Assembly (NCBI RefSeq): GCF_001528745.1
Contig: NZ_BCNS01000111.1
Location: forward strand, 1 to 57,466
Direction: 5' to 3'
From: Marinobacterium profundum
GTDB lineage: Bacteria; Pseudomonadota; Gammaproteobacteria; Pseudomonadales; Balneatricaceae
DNA: 57,466 nt
Shown: positions 38,146 to 48,324 of the stretch, piece by piece
How positions within the stretch are numbered: position 1 is the first letter of the stretch
Layout of the letters: the number at the start of each line of letters is the position of its first letter
Position numbers and translations under genes: made by a program
Notes under the pieces: model-generated
What the model saw: only the letters and a program-made list of their open reading frames with translations
What the model was told of the DNA's origin: nothing
Database searches by the model: none

Positions 38146-39309
38146 TCAGAGCAGGAGCAGGCCCGTGATGATCGCCAGCGGCACCAGGGCAATGACCCCC
38201 AGCCCCAAGCCGCGCAACAGATAGAGCCCGGCCAGCGCCAGCGCCAGATCTCGCCCGCCGGTGACGGCACTGACAAACACCGGCTGATACAGCGCCGCCA
38301 GCAACAAGCCCACCACCACCGCATTAACACCCGCAACGGCCCCGGCAAGCGCGGGCCTGGCCACCCAGCGCTGCCAATCGGGCAGCACGGCAATCAGCAA
38401 CAGGAATCCAGGCAGAAACACAGCCAGGGTTGCCAGCAGCGCCCCCAGCACTGGCGCTTGCGGCGCAAGCTCGTATCCCAGAAAGGTCGCCAGGGTAAAC
38501 ATGGGGCCCGGCACGGCCTGGGCAGCGGCGTAACCGAGCAAAAACTGCGATGACGCCAGATCCGCGCCCAGCTGCGCCTGCAATAAGGGCAACACCACGT
38601 GGCCACCGCCAAACACCAGACTGCCGGTTTGAAAGAAGTCTGCCGCAACCGTCGCCAGAGCTGACTCGCGAGCCCACCATGACAACGCCAGCAGACCTAT
38701 AAAGAGCACCAGTGCCCAGCGGTGCCTGCGCGGTATTTTGGATTCAGGCACTGGCACCTTAGCCTCCGTCTGAGCGGGCGCAGCCACGCTTCGCAGCATA
38801 ACGGCACCGAGCGCCGCGGCCAGCACCAGCACCGCCAGCTGCGGGCCTATACCCGGCTGCAGCAACGCCACCATGGCGCCGAACAGCCCGATAGCCAGCA
38901 CAAGCCGGCCATTGCAGAAAGACCGCGCCATGCCCCAAAGAGCATCGGCTACCACCACCAGCGCCAGCAGCTTCAAAGCATGCAGTACAGAATCGAACCA
39001 GGCCTGATCCAGCAGCCAGCCACCACCTGCGGCCAGGCAAAGCATCAACAGCACTGAGGGTAACGTAAACCCCAAAAAGGCGCAGAAACCACCCAATGTA
39101 CCTGCGCGCTGATAACCAATGGCGAAGCCCAGCTGACTGGACGCCGGCCCCGGCAGAAACTGGCACAGCGCCAGCAGCTCGGCAAAACTGCGCTCATCCA
39201 TCCAGCCCAGGCGCTGTACAAAGTGATGGCGAAAGTAACCAATATGGGCGGCAGGGCCACCAAAACTGACGCAGCCCAGCATCAGGAACTGCACAAAAAT
39301 CTGCCACAT
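38146..39309 (-). CDS. chrA: Chromate transporter, ChrA family
   Basis: A 387-residue polytopic inner-membrane protein of the CHR superfamily with two homologous halves. Each half has its motif: FGGPAAHIGYFRHHF and CQFLPGPASSQLG in the first, FGGGHVVLPLLQ and AQAVPGPMFTLATFLG in the second. ChrA exports chromate using the proton motive force; environmental homologues can move sulfate or simply confer tolerance. No chrB regulator is adjacent. It is transcribed towards yaiI, and the neighbouring finR is on the same strand upstream. Confidence 0.93.
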   Translation of the reverse strand: MWQIFVQFLMLGCVSFGGPAAHIGYFRHHFVQRLGWMDERSFAELLALCQFLPGPASSQLGFAIGYQRAGTLGGFCAFLGFTLPSVLLMLCLAAGGGWLLDQAWFDSVLHALKLLALVVVADALWGMARSFCNGRLVLAIGLFGAMVALLQPGIGPQLAVLVLAAALGAVMLRSVAAPAQTEAKVPVPESKIPRRHRWALVLFIGLLALSWWARESALATVAADFFQTGSLVFGGGHVVLPLLQAQLGADLASSQFLLGYAAAQAVPGPMFTLATFLGYELAPQAPVLGALLATLAVFLPGFLLLIAVLPDWQRWVARPALAGAVAGVNAVVVGLLLAALYQPVFVSAVTGGRDLALALAGLYLLRGLGLGVIALVPLAIITGLLLL

Positions 39310-39392
39310 GAAGATGAATCCGTCGAGATCTGCCTAAAAGGCGCTTTGTAGCACGCCCGTGTTACGAACTCATGTCAGCGCCACCGAGACCC

Positions 39393-40271
39393 TCAGGCCT
39401 CGCGACATAACTGAATCCAGCGCACCAGGCCCGCACTGCGGTATTTCTGCCGATGCATGACAAAGTAAAACAAGCGCCTGAAGTCTCGCCCCGGCACCTC
39501 CAGCGGTACCAGATCGCCGCGACTAAAGGCATCTTCCAGCGTCACCCTGGACAGGCAACCAACGCCAAGCCCTGCCTGCACCGCCCGTTTGATCGCTTCA
39601 GTGTGCTGCAGCTCCAGCAAAATATGCATCTGCGGCATCAGACCATAGAGCGCACGATCAAACGCCTGGCGCGTACCTGAGCCGGCTTCACGCAGTATCC
39701 AGGGCACCGCCAGCAGCTGCGTATCACTGAGCGCACCTTCACGGGCAAGCGGATGACTCGCACCGCAGAACACAACCAGCTCATCCTCGCGCCAGGGAAT
39801 GACTTCGAGATCCGCGTGCTGGACTTCACCTTCCACCAGGCCGATATCCAGCTCGAAGTTGCGCACCTTGTCGGCGATGGCGGCGGTGTTCTCGACATCC
39901 AGCGTGACCCTCGCATCGGGATGGTCCGTCATGTAACGCGCCATGATCTCCACGGCCAGGTAATTACCGATACTCAGGGTGGCGCCCACTTTGAGCGGCC
40001 CCGCCTCGGCGTGCTGCAACAGCGCCGTCTCCAGCTCTAGCGCCTGGGCCAGCAGCGCCTCGACCCTGGGCTGCAGCAGGCGTCCCAGCTCATTCAGCTG
40101 CAGTCGCTTGCCGACACGGTCGAACAGCTGGATATCAAAGTGGGTTTCGAGCTCACGCAGAGCACCGCTGGCGGCAGACTGCGACATCGCCAGCTCCTCG
40201 GCCGCACGGGTGATGTTTTGGCTGTGAGCCGCGGCCAGAAACACCTGAAGTTGACGCAGGGTGTACTTCAT
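39393..40271 (-). CDS. finR: LysR family regulator, FinR-like
   Basis: A 292-residue LysR protein with the N-terminal helix-turn-helix (NITRAAEELAMSQSAASGALRELE) and an effector domain. It is divergent from fpr across a 117-bp region. In Pseudomonas the LysR protein FinR lies in exactly this position and activates fpr under superoxide and related stress, so the assignment rests mainly on context. It may also act on sulfur-related genes, as FinR is reported to do in Pseudomonas putida. Confidence 0.8.
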   Translation of the reverse strand: MKYTLRQLQVFLAAAHSQNITRAAEELAMSQSAASGALRELETHFDIQLFDRVGKRLQLNELGRLLQPRVEALLAQALELETALLQHAEAGPLKVGATLSIGNYLAVEIMARYMTDHPDARVTLDVENTAAIADKVRNFELDIGLVEGEVQHADLEVIPWREDELVVFCGASHPLAREGALSDTQLLAVPWILREAGSGTRQAFDRALYGLMPQMHILLELQHTEAIKRAVQAGLGVGCLSRVTLEDAFSRGDLVPLEVPGRDFRRLFYFVMHRQKYRSAGLVRWIQLCREA

Positions 40272-40304
40272 AATCGCTAAAACCGATAAAGGTTATTGAT
40301 AAAT

Positions 40305-40320
40305 CCATTTTTACAAATGG
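40305..40320. promoter_or_regulatory. Candidate operator in the finR-fpr intergenic region
   Basis: An inverted repeat ccattt-ttac-aaatgg lies about 69 bp from the fpr start and 34 bp from the finR start, in an AT-rich stretch. LysR sites usually contain short inverted repeats in such positions. That this one is bound by FinR is inference. Confidence 0.4.
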
Positions 40321-40388
40321 TTATAGATAGAGGTAATCTTGCAATCATTAAGTTATAAGCATCACCACAGGGTGAAGGACAAGGCAGC

Positions 40389-41162
40389 ATGAGCAATCAC
40401 AATCGCGAAACGGTTACCGCCGTACACCACTGGAACGAAACACTGTTCAGCTTCACCACTACCCGTGATCCGGGTTTTCGCTTCAAGAACGGCCATTTCA
40501 CCATGATCGGACTTGAGCTCGAAGGCCGCCCGCTGATGCGCGCCTACAGTATTGCCAGTGCCAACTACGAAGACGAAATGGAATTCTTCAGCATCAAGGT
40601 ACAGGACGGCCCACTGACCTCCCACCTGCAGCGTCTGCAGGTGGGTGACGAGGTGCTTATCAGCCGCAAGCCGACTGGCACTCTGGTGGCCGACCACCTG
40701 CTGCCCGGGCGCAACCTGTATCTGCTCAGCACAGGTACCGGTCTTGCACCCTTTATGAGCATTATCCGCGACCCCGAAATCTATGATCGCTACGACCGCG
40801 TGATTCTGACCCACGGCGTACGCTCGGTATCGGAGCTGGCCTATCAGCAGACCATACTGGAAGAACTGCCGAACAACGAATTTTTCGGCGAGGAAATCCG
40901 CGAGAAGCTGCTGTACTACCCAACGGTCACCCGCGAATCCTTCCGTAATCAGGGTCGCCTGACCGACCTGATGCGCAGCGGCAAGCTGTTCAGCGACCTG
41001 GGCCTGCCACAACCTAATCTTGAGGATGACCGCTTCATGATCTGCGGCAGCCCGAGCATGCTGAAGGAAACCTGTGACATTCTGAATGACTGGGGTTTCA
41101 GCGAATCACGCCATGGCGAACAGAGCCACTACGTGATCGAACGCGCCTTCGTTGAAAAATAA
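40389..41162 (+). CDS. fpr: Ferredoxin--NADP(+) reductase
   Basis: Flavoprotein moving electrons between NADPH and ferredoxin or flavodoxin for Fe-S repair and oxidative-stress defence. The 257-residue protein shows the FAD-binding RAYSIAS, the pyrophosphate loop region STGTGLAPFMS, the NADP specificity stretch HGVRSVSELAY and the C-terminal CGSPSMLKE. The ending FVEK is typical of the Pseudomonas-type bacterial enzyme. A perfect terminator follows at 41226. Confidence 0.96.
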   Translation: MSNHNRETVTAVHHWNETLFSFTTTRDPGFRFKNGHFTMIGLELEGRPLMRAYSIASANYEDEMEFFSIKVQDGPLTSHLQRLQVGDEVLISRKPTGTLVADHLLPGRNLYLLSTGTGLAPFMSIIRDPEIYDRYDRVILTHGVRSVSELAYQQTILEELPNNEFFGEEIREKLLYYPTVTRESFRNQGRLTDLMRSGKLFSDLGLPQPNLEDDRFMICGSPSMLKETCDILNDWGFSESRHGEQSHYVIERAFVEK

Positions 41163-41225
41163 GGCTGCAGAAAAAGCCGGCGCGCGCCTCGCAAGACGCT
41201 GACTTTAACAATCCCCTGCAAAAAA

Positions 41226-41254
41226 GGCGCCCGTGCAAAACACGGGCGCCTTTT
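41226..41254 (+). terminator. Intrinsic terminator of fpr
   Basis: Perfect 10-bp arms ggcgcccgtg and cacgggcgcc with loop caaaa, followed by TTTT. The five A residues before it let it also stop minus-strand transcription from ydiJ, which ends at 41295. Confidence 0.9.
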
Positions 41255-41294
41255 CGTTGGTGCTTCGCAGCCAAGCTCGTCTAAAAATTAACGG

Positions 41295-44200
41295 CTAATC
41301 AACCCTGGCCTGGCACAGCTGTTCCAGCAGGGCCTGCACCGGATGCGGTACTTCCTGATCGTCCAGCCGCTTCACCTGACTACGGCACGAATAGCCCGTC
41401 GCCAGCAGACGGTCGTGGTTCTGGGCATCGTTCACAGGCTCGCGCCAGCTCAAATCATAGATACGTCGCGAAGTTTCAAGATTGGCGCTCTCGTGACCGT
41501 AGGTGCCGGACATGCCACAGCAGCCCACCGCCAGCAGCTCAAGACGCTGCCCCATGGCCGAAAATATCTGCTGCCAGTTGCGAATGGACGGCGCCGCGGA
41601 GGTTTTCTCGGTACAGTGGGCCAGCAGTTTGAAGTGCGCCGCCGGCATACCCTTAGCCGCCGCTTCCAGCACCGCCTGCTGCTCTACCAGCCACTCCTGC
41701 ACCAGCCGTACCGGTGGCAGCTTGTCGGCGGCCAGCGCATAGGCGTATTCCTGTCGGTAGGTCAGGGTCATGGAGGGATCTATCCCCACCAGTGGCAAAC
41801 CGCTGGCGGCAAGCGCATTGAGCATCTGCGCATTGTGCTGCGCCGCTTTCTCGAAGGCTCCCATAAAGCCGTGCACATGCAGCGGCTTGCCATTGGGACG
41901 AAACGGCGCCACCAGCACATAAAAACCGAGCCGGCTGAGCAGATCCACCAGATCCAGTACCAGCCCCGTTTCAAAGTAGCTGGTGAAGGCATCCTGCACT
42001 ATAACCACCGCCTTGCTGCGCTGGGCCTCGGACAGACCGGCCACCTGTTCAGGCGTTGCCAGCTCAATGCCACGGCGGCGCAGGCTGGACTGCAGATCCA
42101 GCGTCGAGATAGCCGGACTGTCAACCATGCCAATCTGACTTCTGAAGAAGCGCTTCACCAGCATGTTGTCCATGACCCAGTTATAGGGCCCAGGAAAGCG
42201 CGCCAGAGTCGGAATCATGTATTCCAGACTGCCCACGACGTAATCCTTCAACGGACGCAGGTAACGGCCGTAATAAACCTCCAGAAAGCGCGCGCGAAAG
42301 TCCGGTACATTGACCTTGATCGGGCACTGCCCCACGCAGGACTTGCACGCCAGGCAGCCCATCATTGAGCTATGCACCTCATTGGAAAAATCATACTCGC
42401 CGCGGCGCTTGCGCAGGCTGTTGCGAATACGCTGTGGCAGACCACCAATAAAGGACGAGCGGCGCACCTGGGCGCTGGCATCATTCAGATCCACACCCTG
42501 ATTGGACATCAGGCGCAACCATTCACGCACCAGGGACGCACGCCCCTTGGGTGAGTGGATTCGCTCGCGGGTGCCCTTCCAGGACGGACACATGGCGTCA
42601 TTGGGATCGTAATTGAAGCAGGCACCATTGCCGTTACAGTTCATGGCGGAATCGTAACTCTTGCGTACCGCCTCGCCAACCTGACGGTCATGCTGGCCGC
42701 GGGTGGGCACGCCATCGATTTTAAGCAACTCGGCGCCATCGATCATCGGTGTTGCAATCTTGCCGGGGTTGAGCTGATTGTGTGGATCGAAAGCGCCCTT
42801 GATGCGCTGCAGTTCGGGATAGAGCTCGCCGAAAAACTCGGGCGAATATTCCGAACGAACCCCCTTGCCATGCTCACCCCAGAGCAGACCCTTGTATTTC
42901 TGCGTCAGGCGCACCACTTCATCGGTGACCTCGCGCACAAGGCTCTCCTGCGCCGGATCCTTCATGTCGATGGCCGGGCGCACATGCAGCACACCCGCAT
43001 CCACATGACCGAACATGCCGTAAGTCAGACCCCGGGCGTCCAGCACGGCACGAAACTCCATAATGAAGTCCGCCAGATTTTCCGGCGGTACCGCCGTATC
43101 TTCCACAAAGGGAATAGGCCGCCGATCGCCTTCGGCATTGCCCAGCAGGCCCACGGCCTTTTTACGCATGCCCCAGATCTTGCCGATCTCGGCGGCACCG
43201 AACACCACTGTATGACCGAAACTCCGGCCCGGCTGACCACTGACCTGCTCCAGGTGCGCCACCAGTGCCGCGACATCAGCCCTCAGCTGCGCCTCATCGT
43301 CGCCGGTATACTCCACCAGATTGATACCCTGAATCGTTGGCTCGCCTTCATGGTGCGGGAAATAATCACTCACCGAATCCCACACTATATCGCCCATGGC
43401 CAGATTCAGTACCCGCGAATCCACGGTTTCCAGCGATGTCGGCCCCCAGGCCATCAGTGCCTTGGCATCACGCAGAGAGCTTTCAAAACTATCGTACTTG
43501 ACGTTAACCAGCGCGGAGTACTTGGGGATAGGCAGCACATTGAGCTTGGCCTCGGCGATAAACGCCAGCGAGCCTTCCGAGCCGCAGAGCACTGAATTCA
43601 GGTTAAAACGCCCCTTTTCGTCACGGATATGGGCCAAGTCGTAGCCGGTAAGGCAACGGTTGAGCTTGGGAAAGCGAGCCTCAATCAGCTCCTTTTTATC
43701 CGAGTAAATTCCATCCACCAATCGATGTACCGCACCGACCAGATCCTCCCGCGCCTGTATCTTCTGCAGCTTGGCGTCACTCAGCGGCTTGGACTCCCAG
43801 AAACTGCCGTCGAGCAGCACCGAGCGCAGCTCCAGCACATGGTCGCGGGTTTTGCCGTACAGACAGGAACCCTGACCACTGGCATCGGTGTTGATCATGC
43901 CGCCAATGGTGGCGCGGTTACTGGTTGACAGCTCAGGCGCAAAAAACAGGCCATAGGGTTTGAGAGCTGCATTGAGCTGATCCTTAACCACCCCGCCCTG
44001 CACCCGTACCCAGCGCTCTTCAGCATTGATCTCAATGATTCGATTCATGTGGCGCGAGGTATCGACAATCAGACCATCACTAAGGGACTGACCGTTAGTG
44101 CCGGTACCGCCGCCCCGCGGGCTCATGCGCAGGCGGCTAAAACGCGCCTGGCTGGACAGCCGTGCAATAAGCATCAGATCCTCAACGGAAGCGGGGTAAA

Positions 44201-44366
44201 CCACGGCCTGGGGCAATATCTGATAAATGCTGTTGTCAGTGGACTGCACCACCCGGTTAGCGTAATCCGGGCTGGTATCACCCCCGAATCCCTGCTGCTG
44301 CAGTTGCTCGATAAACTCCAGATAGAGCGGAGCCGTTGTATCGGTATGGCTGATGTGCGGAATCAT
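41295..44366 (-). CDS. ydiJ: FAD-linked / 4Fe-4S oxidoreductase YdiJ (D-2-hydroxyglutarate dehydrogenase type)
   Basis: A very large membrane-associated dehydrogenase, 1023 residues, matching E. coli YdiJ (1018) along its whole length. The N-terminal FAD domain has RMSPRGGGTGTNGQSL and ELSTSNRATIGGMINTDASG-type blocks, and the oxidase domain has GMFGHVDAGVLHVRP and GLLWGEHGKG. An iron-sulfur motif CLACKSCVGQCP follows, then a heterodisulfide-reductase-like C-terminus with CCGMSGTYGH. E. coli YdiJ is reported to oxidise D-2-hydroxyglutarate. The open frame reaches 44450, but ATG 44366 starts the conserved MIPHIS sequence. A divergent LysR gene starts 123 bp away. Confidence 0.92.
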   Translation of the reverse strand: MIPHISHTDTTAPLYLEFIEQLQQQGFGGDTSPDYANRVVQSTDNSIYQILPQAVVYPASVEDLMLIARLSSQARFSRLRMSPRGGGTGTNGQSLSDGLIVDTSRHMNRIIEINAEERWVRVQGGVVKDQLNAALKPYGLFFAPELSTSNRATIGGMINTDASGQGSCLYGKTRDHVLELRSVLLDGSFWESKPLSDAKLQKIQAREDLVGAVHRLVDGIYSDKKELIEARFPKLNRCLTGYDLAHIRDEKGRFNLNSVLCGSEGSLAFIAEAKLNVLPIPKYSALVNVKYDSFESSLRDAKALMAWGPTSLETVDSRVLNLAMGDIVWDSVSDYFPHHEGEPTIQGINLVEYTGDDEAQLRADVAALVAHLEQVSGQPGRSFGHTVVFGAAEIGKIWGMRKKAVGLLGNAEGDRRPIPFVEDTAVPPENLADFIMEFRAVLDARGLTYGMFGHVDAGVLHVRPAIDMKDPAQESLVREVTDEVVRLTQKYKGLLWGEHGKGVRSEYSPEFFGELYPELQRIKGAFDPHNQLNPGKIATPMIDGAELLKIDGVPTRGQHDRQVGEAVRKSYDSAMNCNGNGACFNYDPNDAMCPSWKGTRERIHSPKGRASLVREWLRLMSNQGVDLNDASAQVRRSSFIGGLPQRIRNSLRKRRGEYDFSNEVHSSMMGCLACKSCVGQCPIKVNVPDFRARFLEVYYGRYLRPLKDYVVGSLEYMIPTLARFPGPYNWVMDNMLVKRFFRSQIGMVDSPAISTLDLQSSLRRRGIELATPEQVAGLSEAQRSKAVVIVQDAFTSYFETGLVLDLVDLLSRLGFYVLVAPFRPNGKPLHVHGFMGAFEKAAQHNAQMLNALAASGLPLVGIDPSMTLTYRQEYAYALAADKLPPVRLVQEWLVEQQAVLEAAAKGMPAAHFKLLAHCTEKTSAAPSIRNWQQIFSAMGQRLELLAVGCCGMSGTYGHESANLETSRRIYDLSWREPVNDAQNHDRLLATGYSCRSQVKRLDDQEVPHPVQALLEQLCQARVD

Positions 44367-44489
44367 GGGCTCGCGGGTCCTCGCTATCGCATCCCGGGTG
44401 CGTGGATGCGCGGGATTGTCTGTATGGACGCTATGATGCAGAATTAGCATTTATCATTCAAACGCTAAAATTTTATAGATTAATAACTA

Positions 44490-45467
44490 ATGGCGAATAA
44501 TCTTTCGATCCGGCATCTGCGCGCCTTTGTCGCAGTGGCCCATCAAGGCAGTTTTACCCAGGCCGCCAAGCACCTGCACCTGACCCAGTCATCCCTCACC
44601 GCCACCATTAAACAGCTGGAACAACAAAGCGGTCTGATCCTGCTGGATCGCACGACCCGACGGGTCCTGCTCAATCCCGAAGGTGAACGTTTTCTGCCGG
44701 TGGCCGAGCGACTGCTATCGGATTTTGATACCGCCCTGTCTGACTTGCAGGCCGTGGCGGAATATCAGCATGGCCAGGTGGGCATAGCCGCATCGCCCTC
44801 CACCATCGCCTGCCTGCTGCCGACGGTGGTGCAGGCCTACCGTGCGCGCCATGCCAATATCGGCATTCTGCTGCGCGACGACAGCGCCGCCGGCATCGAA
44901 CAGCATGTACTGGCAAACGATGTGGACTTCGGCGTGGGGGGTAATCACTCCGATCAGCCCGACCTGAGTTATACCCCCATTCTGCGTGATCGCTTTGGCG
45001 TGGTATTCTGCCGCGGCCACCGTTTTGAACAACTCACTCTGTGCGATTCGCCAGGCGTCACGCTCCCCACTGAAACACCGCTACCCTGGCAGGCATTGGC
45101 AGACGAAGAACTGCTGATGCTCTCGGCCGATACCGGTATCCGCGCCCAGCTGGCGCAAACACCCGCCGGCAACGCCATCCGCCTGGGACTCGATCGCCCT
45201 GCCATCGAAGTCTCCAACCCCGCAGGCCTGGCTGCACTGGTGGAAGCTGGTATCGGTCTGTCCGTATTGCCGGCCCTGGCCGCCGGCACCCGCTCCTTTG
45301 AACACCTCGCCTTTAGGCCATTGTCGGAACCGGCCATCTACCGCGATCTTTACATTATCCACCGTCGTGGCCGCTCCCTCAGCCCCGCCGCCCACGCCAT
45401 GCTGCAACTGCTGCAACAAACCTTCGCCGCCATGCCTCTGCCCGCCCATGTCGAATGCGTACTCTGA
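44490..45467 (+). CDS. LysR family regulator divergent from ydiJ
   Basis: A 325-residue LysR protein with the helix-turn-helix GSFTQAAKHLHLTQSSLTATIKQLE near residues 20-44 and a periplasmic-binding-like effector domain. It shares a 123-bp promoter region with ydiJ, so regulation of ydiJ by 2-hydroxyglutarate or a related acid is the obvious hypothesis. No closer subfamily is recognisable to me. Confidence 0.88.
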   Translation: MANNLSIRHLRAFVAVAHQGSFTQAAKHLHLTQSSLTATIKQLEQQSGLILLDRTTRRVLLNPEGERFLPVAERLLSDFDTALSDLQAVAEYQHGQVGIAASPSTIACLLPTVVQAYRARHANIGILLRDDSAAGIEQHVLANDVDFGVGGNHSDQPDLSYTPILRDRFGVVFCRGHRFEQLTLCDSPGVTLPTETPLPWQALADEELLMLSADTGIRAQLAQTPAGNAIRLGLDRPAIEVSNPAGLAALVEAGIGLSVLPALAAGTRSFEHLAFRPLSEPAIYRDLYIIHRRGRSLSPAAHAMLQLLQQTFAAMPLPAHVECVL

Positions 45468-45571
45468 ATAGATCCGCCGAGCAAACAGGCTGGATAGCGG
45501 CCGAATAACTGCACAGCCAGAAAGGTACGGCTGCGACAGCACCACAAGATAACGGTATAAAATATATTGGC

Positions 45572-45595
45572 AAAAAAAAACGGCCCTAAGGCCGC
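45572..45595 (-). terminator. Second terminator downstream of ppsA
   Basis: On the minus strand the short stem cggcc/ggccg with loop ttag is followed by nine T residues. It is the stronger of two terminators beyond ppsA and also separates it from the convergent LysR gene. Confidence 0.75.
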
Positions 45596-45679
45596 TGAAT
45601 CATTGCGGAAAATTTTGCCAAACATCCATACCGATCACGCCGTACAGCCTGACAGCTCACTGTTGCCCGCCATTAAAGC

Positions 45680-45708
45680 GCGGCTATCCTAGCTGGTACG
45701 ATAGCCGC
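45680..45708 (-). terminator. First terminator of ppsA
   Basis: Perfect 9-bp arms gcggctatc and gatagccgc with an 11-base loop lie 18 bases past the ppsA stop; on the minus strand gctttaatg follows, giving only a short T-run. Confidence 0.6.
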
Positions 45709-45725
45709 ACATGCCTGACCGGCTG

Positions 45726-48116
45726 TTACGCCTGAGTCTGCGCTGCGTCTTTAAGGTGATTGGCCAGGAAGAACCAGGTATCCAGCACCGAATCCGGATT
45801 CAGGGACACACTGTCGATACCCTGCTCCATCAGCCACTGGGCCAGATCCGGATGATCCGACGGGCCCTGGCCACAGATACCTATATACTTGCCCTGGCGG
45901 CGGCAGGCCTCTATTGCCATGGACAGCAACTTTTTCACCGCCTCGTTGCGTTCGTCAAACAGGTGCGCAATCACGCCAGAATCACGATCCAGCCCCAGGG
46001 TCAGCTGGGTCAGGTCGTTGGAACCGATGGAGAAACCGTCAAAGTACTCCAGGAACTGGTCGGCCAGCAGTGCGTTCGAGGGAATCTCGCACATCATGAT
46101 CAGGCGCAGTCCATTTTCGCCCCGGCGCAGTCCGTTATCGGCCAGCAGCTCCACCACCTGACGCGCCTCACCTGGCGTGCGCACAAAGGGAATCATGATC
46201 TCGACGTTGGTCAGACGCATAGTATCGCGCACGGTTTTCAGCGCCCGGCACTCCAGCTCAAAGCAGTCGCGAAACGACTCAGAGATATAGCGCGCTGCAC
46301 CGCGGAATCCCAGCATCGGATTTTCTTCGCTGGGCTCGAACTCCGCGCCACCAATCAGATGACTGTACTCGTTGGACTTGAAGTCCGACATGCGCACTAT
46401 GACCTTTTTCGGATAGAAAGCCGCCGCCAGGGTCGAAATGCCCTCCACCAATTTTTCGATGTAAAACTCCACGGGCCCTGCGTAGCCAGCGATGCGGCGC
46501 TTTATGGTCTGCTGCAACTCCGGCGCCTGACTGTCGAAATTCAATAATGCCTTGGGATGTACACCGATCATGCGATTGATGATGAATTCCAGCCGCGCCA
46601 GGCCAACACCCGCGTTGGGCAGCGCCTGAAAATCAAAGGCACGGTCCGGATTGCCAACGTTCATCATCACATCGAATGGCAACGGCGGCATGGACACCAC
46701 GCTATTGGTCTGATGCTCGAAGCTCAGCTCCCCCTCGTAAACCCAGCCGGTATCCCCTTCCGCGCAGGACACCGTCACCGACTGACCTTCGGCGAGCAGC
46801 TCAGTGGCATCGCCACAACCGACGATGGCAGGAATGCCAAGTTCGCGGGCAATGATTGCGGCATGACAGGTACGACCGCCGCGATTGGTTACGATAGCCG
46901 CCGCACGCTTCATAACCGGCTCCCAGTCCGGGTCTGTCATATCGGTGACCAGCACATCACCTTGCTGCACCAGATGCATCTGACTCAGATCACTCACCAG
47001 ACGCACCGGACCAGAACCGATTCGATGCCCAATGGAGCGCCCCTGGGCCAGCACCTTGCCCTTTTCCTTGAGCAGGTAACGCTCGATCACATTGCTCTGG
47101 GCCCGGCTTTTAACCGTTTCCGGCCGCGCCTGCACTATATACAACTGGCCATCATCACCGTCCTTGGCCCACTCGATATCCATAGGCCGACCGTAGTGAT
47201 TTTCGATAATCACCGCAATTCGCGCCAGACCTTCTACATCGGCATCGGTAATGGAGAATTCATTGCGCTGTGCCTGGGGCACTTCAACGGTTGCCACCGC
47301 CTTGCCGGCACGACCATCCGCCGTATAAATCATCTTGAGGGCCTTGGACCCCAGATTACGGCGCAGGATAGAGGGCACCTTCTGGCTCAGCGTCGGCTTG
47401 AATACGTAGAACTCGTCGGGGTTCACCGCGCCCTGCACCACTGTTTCGCCCAGCCCATAAGCGGAGGTGATAAAGACCGCGTGCTGAAAGCCGGACTCTG
47501 TATCCAGCGTAAACATAACGCCCGCAGCACCGGTTTCGCTGCGCACCATGCGCTGAATACCGGCGGACAGAGCAACATCTATATGATCATAACCCTGGTG
47601 CACGCGGTAGGAGATGGCGCGGTCGTTATACAGAGAGGCAAAGACTTCACGGATAGCTTGCTTGACGTTATCCAGCCCGCGGATATTCAGAAAGGTTTCC
47701 TGCTGGCCAGCAAAAGAGGCATCCGGCAGATCTTCCGCCGTGGCGGATGAACGTACCGCCACTGCCATTTCCGCGTGCCCCTGGGTCATCTCGCCAAAGG
47801 CGGTTTCGATAGCCCGCTCCAGTTCCGGCTGCAGCGGCGCTTCGAGAATCCATTGTCGGATCTTGCGGCCGGTAACCGCCAGCGCCTGCACATCGTCGGC
47901 ATCCAGTGTTTCGAGCGCATCCTGGATGCGCTGCGAAAGACCCTCAAACGCCAAAAAATCACGATACGCCTGGGCCGTGGTGGCAAACCCCGTAGGAACC
48001 CGAACACCGGCCGCACTCAGCTGGCTGATCATTTCACCCAAAGATGCATTTTTCCCGCCTACCGTGTCGACGTCCGCCATGCCAACCTGGTCTAGGCGCT
48101 GTACATAATGCTGCAA
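45726..48116 (-). CDS. ppsA: Phosphoenolpyruvate synthase
   Basis: Makes PEP from pyruvate and ATP for gluconeogenesis. The 796-residue protein shows the N-terminal [34 protein letters not shown] and the swivelling-domain histidine in [14 protein letters not shown]. The C-terminal PEP-binding part holds [17 protein letters not shown] and [11 protein letters not shown]. The start is a TTG at 48116: it has aggag at eight bases, yields the expected length (E. coli 792) and begins [12 protein letters not shown]. The ATG of the longer open frame at 48164 adds unconserved residues. ppsA is divergent from its regulator gene ppsR. Confidence 0.96.
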   Translation of the reverse strand: MQHYVQRLDQVGMADVDTVGGKNASLGEMISQLSAAGVRVPTGFATTAQAYRDFLAFEGLSQRIQDALETLDADDVQALAVTGRKIRQWILEAPLQPELERAIETAFGEMTQGHAEMAVAVRSSATAEDLPDASFAGQQETFLNIRGLDNVKQAIREVFASLYNDRAISYRVHQGYDHIDVALSAGIQRMVRSETGAAGVMFTLDTESGFQHAVFITSAYGLGETVVQGAVNPDEFYVFKPTLSQKVPSILRRNLGSKALKMIYTADGRAGKAVATVEVPQAQRNEFSITDADVEGLARIAVIIENHYGRPMDIEWAKDGDDGQLYIVQARPETVKSRAQSNVIERYLLKEKGKVLAQGRSIGHRIGSGPVRLVSDLSQMHLVQQGDVLVTDMTDPDWEPVMKRAAAIVTNRGGRTCHAAIIARELGIPAIVGCGDATELLAEGQSVTVSCAEGDTGWVYEGELSFEHQTNSVVSMPPLPFDVMMNVGNPDRAFDFQALPNAGVGLARLEFIINRMIGVHPKALLNFDSQAPELQQTIKRRIAGYAGPVEFYIEKLVEGISTLAAAFYPKKVIVRMSDFKSNEYSHLIGGAEFEPSEENPMLGFRGAARYISESFRDCFELECRALKTVRDTMRLTNVEIMIPFVRTPGEARQVVELLADNGLRRGENGLRLIMMCEIPSNALLADQFLEYFDGFSIGSNDLTQLTLGLDRDSGVIAHLFDERNEAVKKLLSMAIEACRRQGKYIGICGQGPSDHPDLAQWLMEQGIDSVSLNPDSVLDTWFFLANHLKDAAQTQA

Positions 48117-48324
48117 AATGCGTTCTCCTGTTGCCCTTCGTAAGTACTGCCAAACCGCGCGCAATCTACGGAATCAGCCGAAATAATACTGCAGTTTTAC
48201 CAGAAAAGCCCCGCCACGGGGGATGTAATTTAACTACGTGAAAATCTGTTATAGTGCCAAAATTCAGCGGCTTGCATGCCGCCAGACCCATCCCCCAGCG
48301 GCCTCAAAAACCTGGACGCACGCC

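Noticed and set aside
38146-39309. chrA as part of a transferred metal-resistance island
   Set aside because: No mobile genes, chrB or other resistance genes nearby and base composition looks like the neighbours.
42555-43595. 346-codon plus-strand frame opposite ydiJ
   Set aside because: Shadow of the conserved ydiJ frame with no protein-like motifs.
46557-47750. 397-codon plus-strand frame opposite ppsA
   Set aside because: Antisense shadow with composition unlike a real protein.
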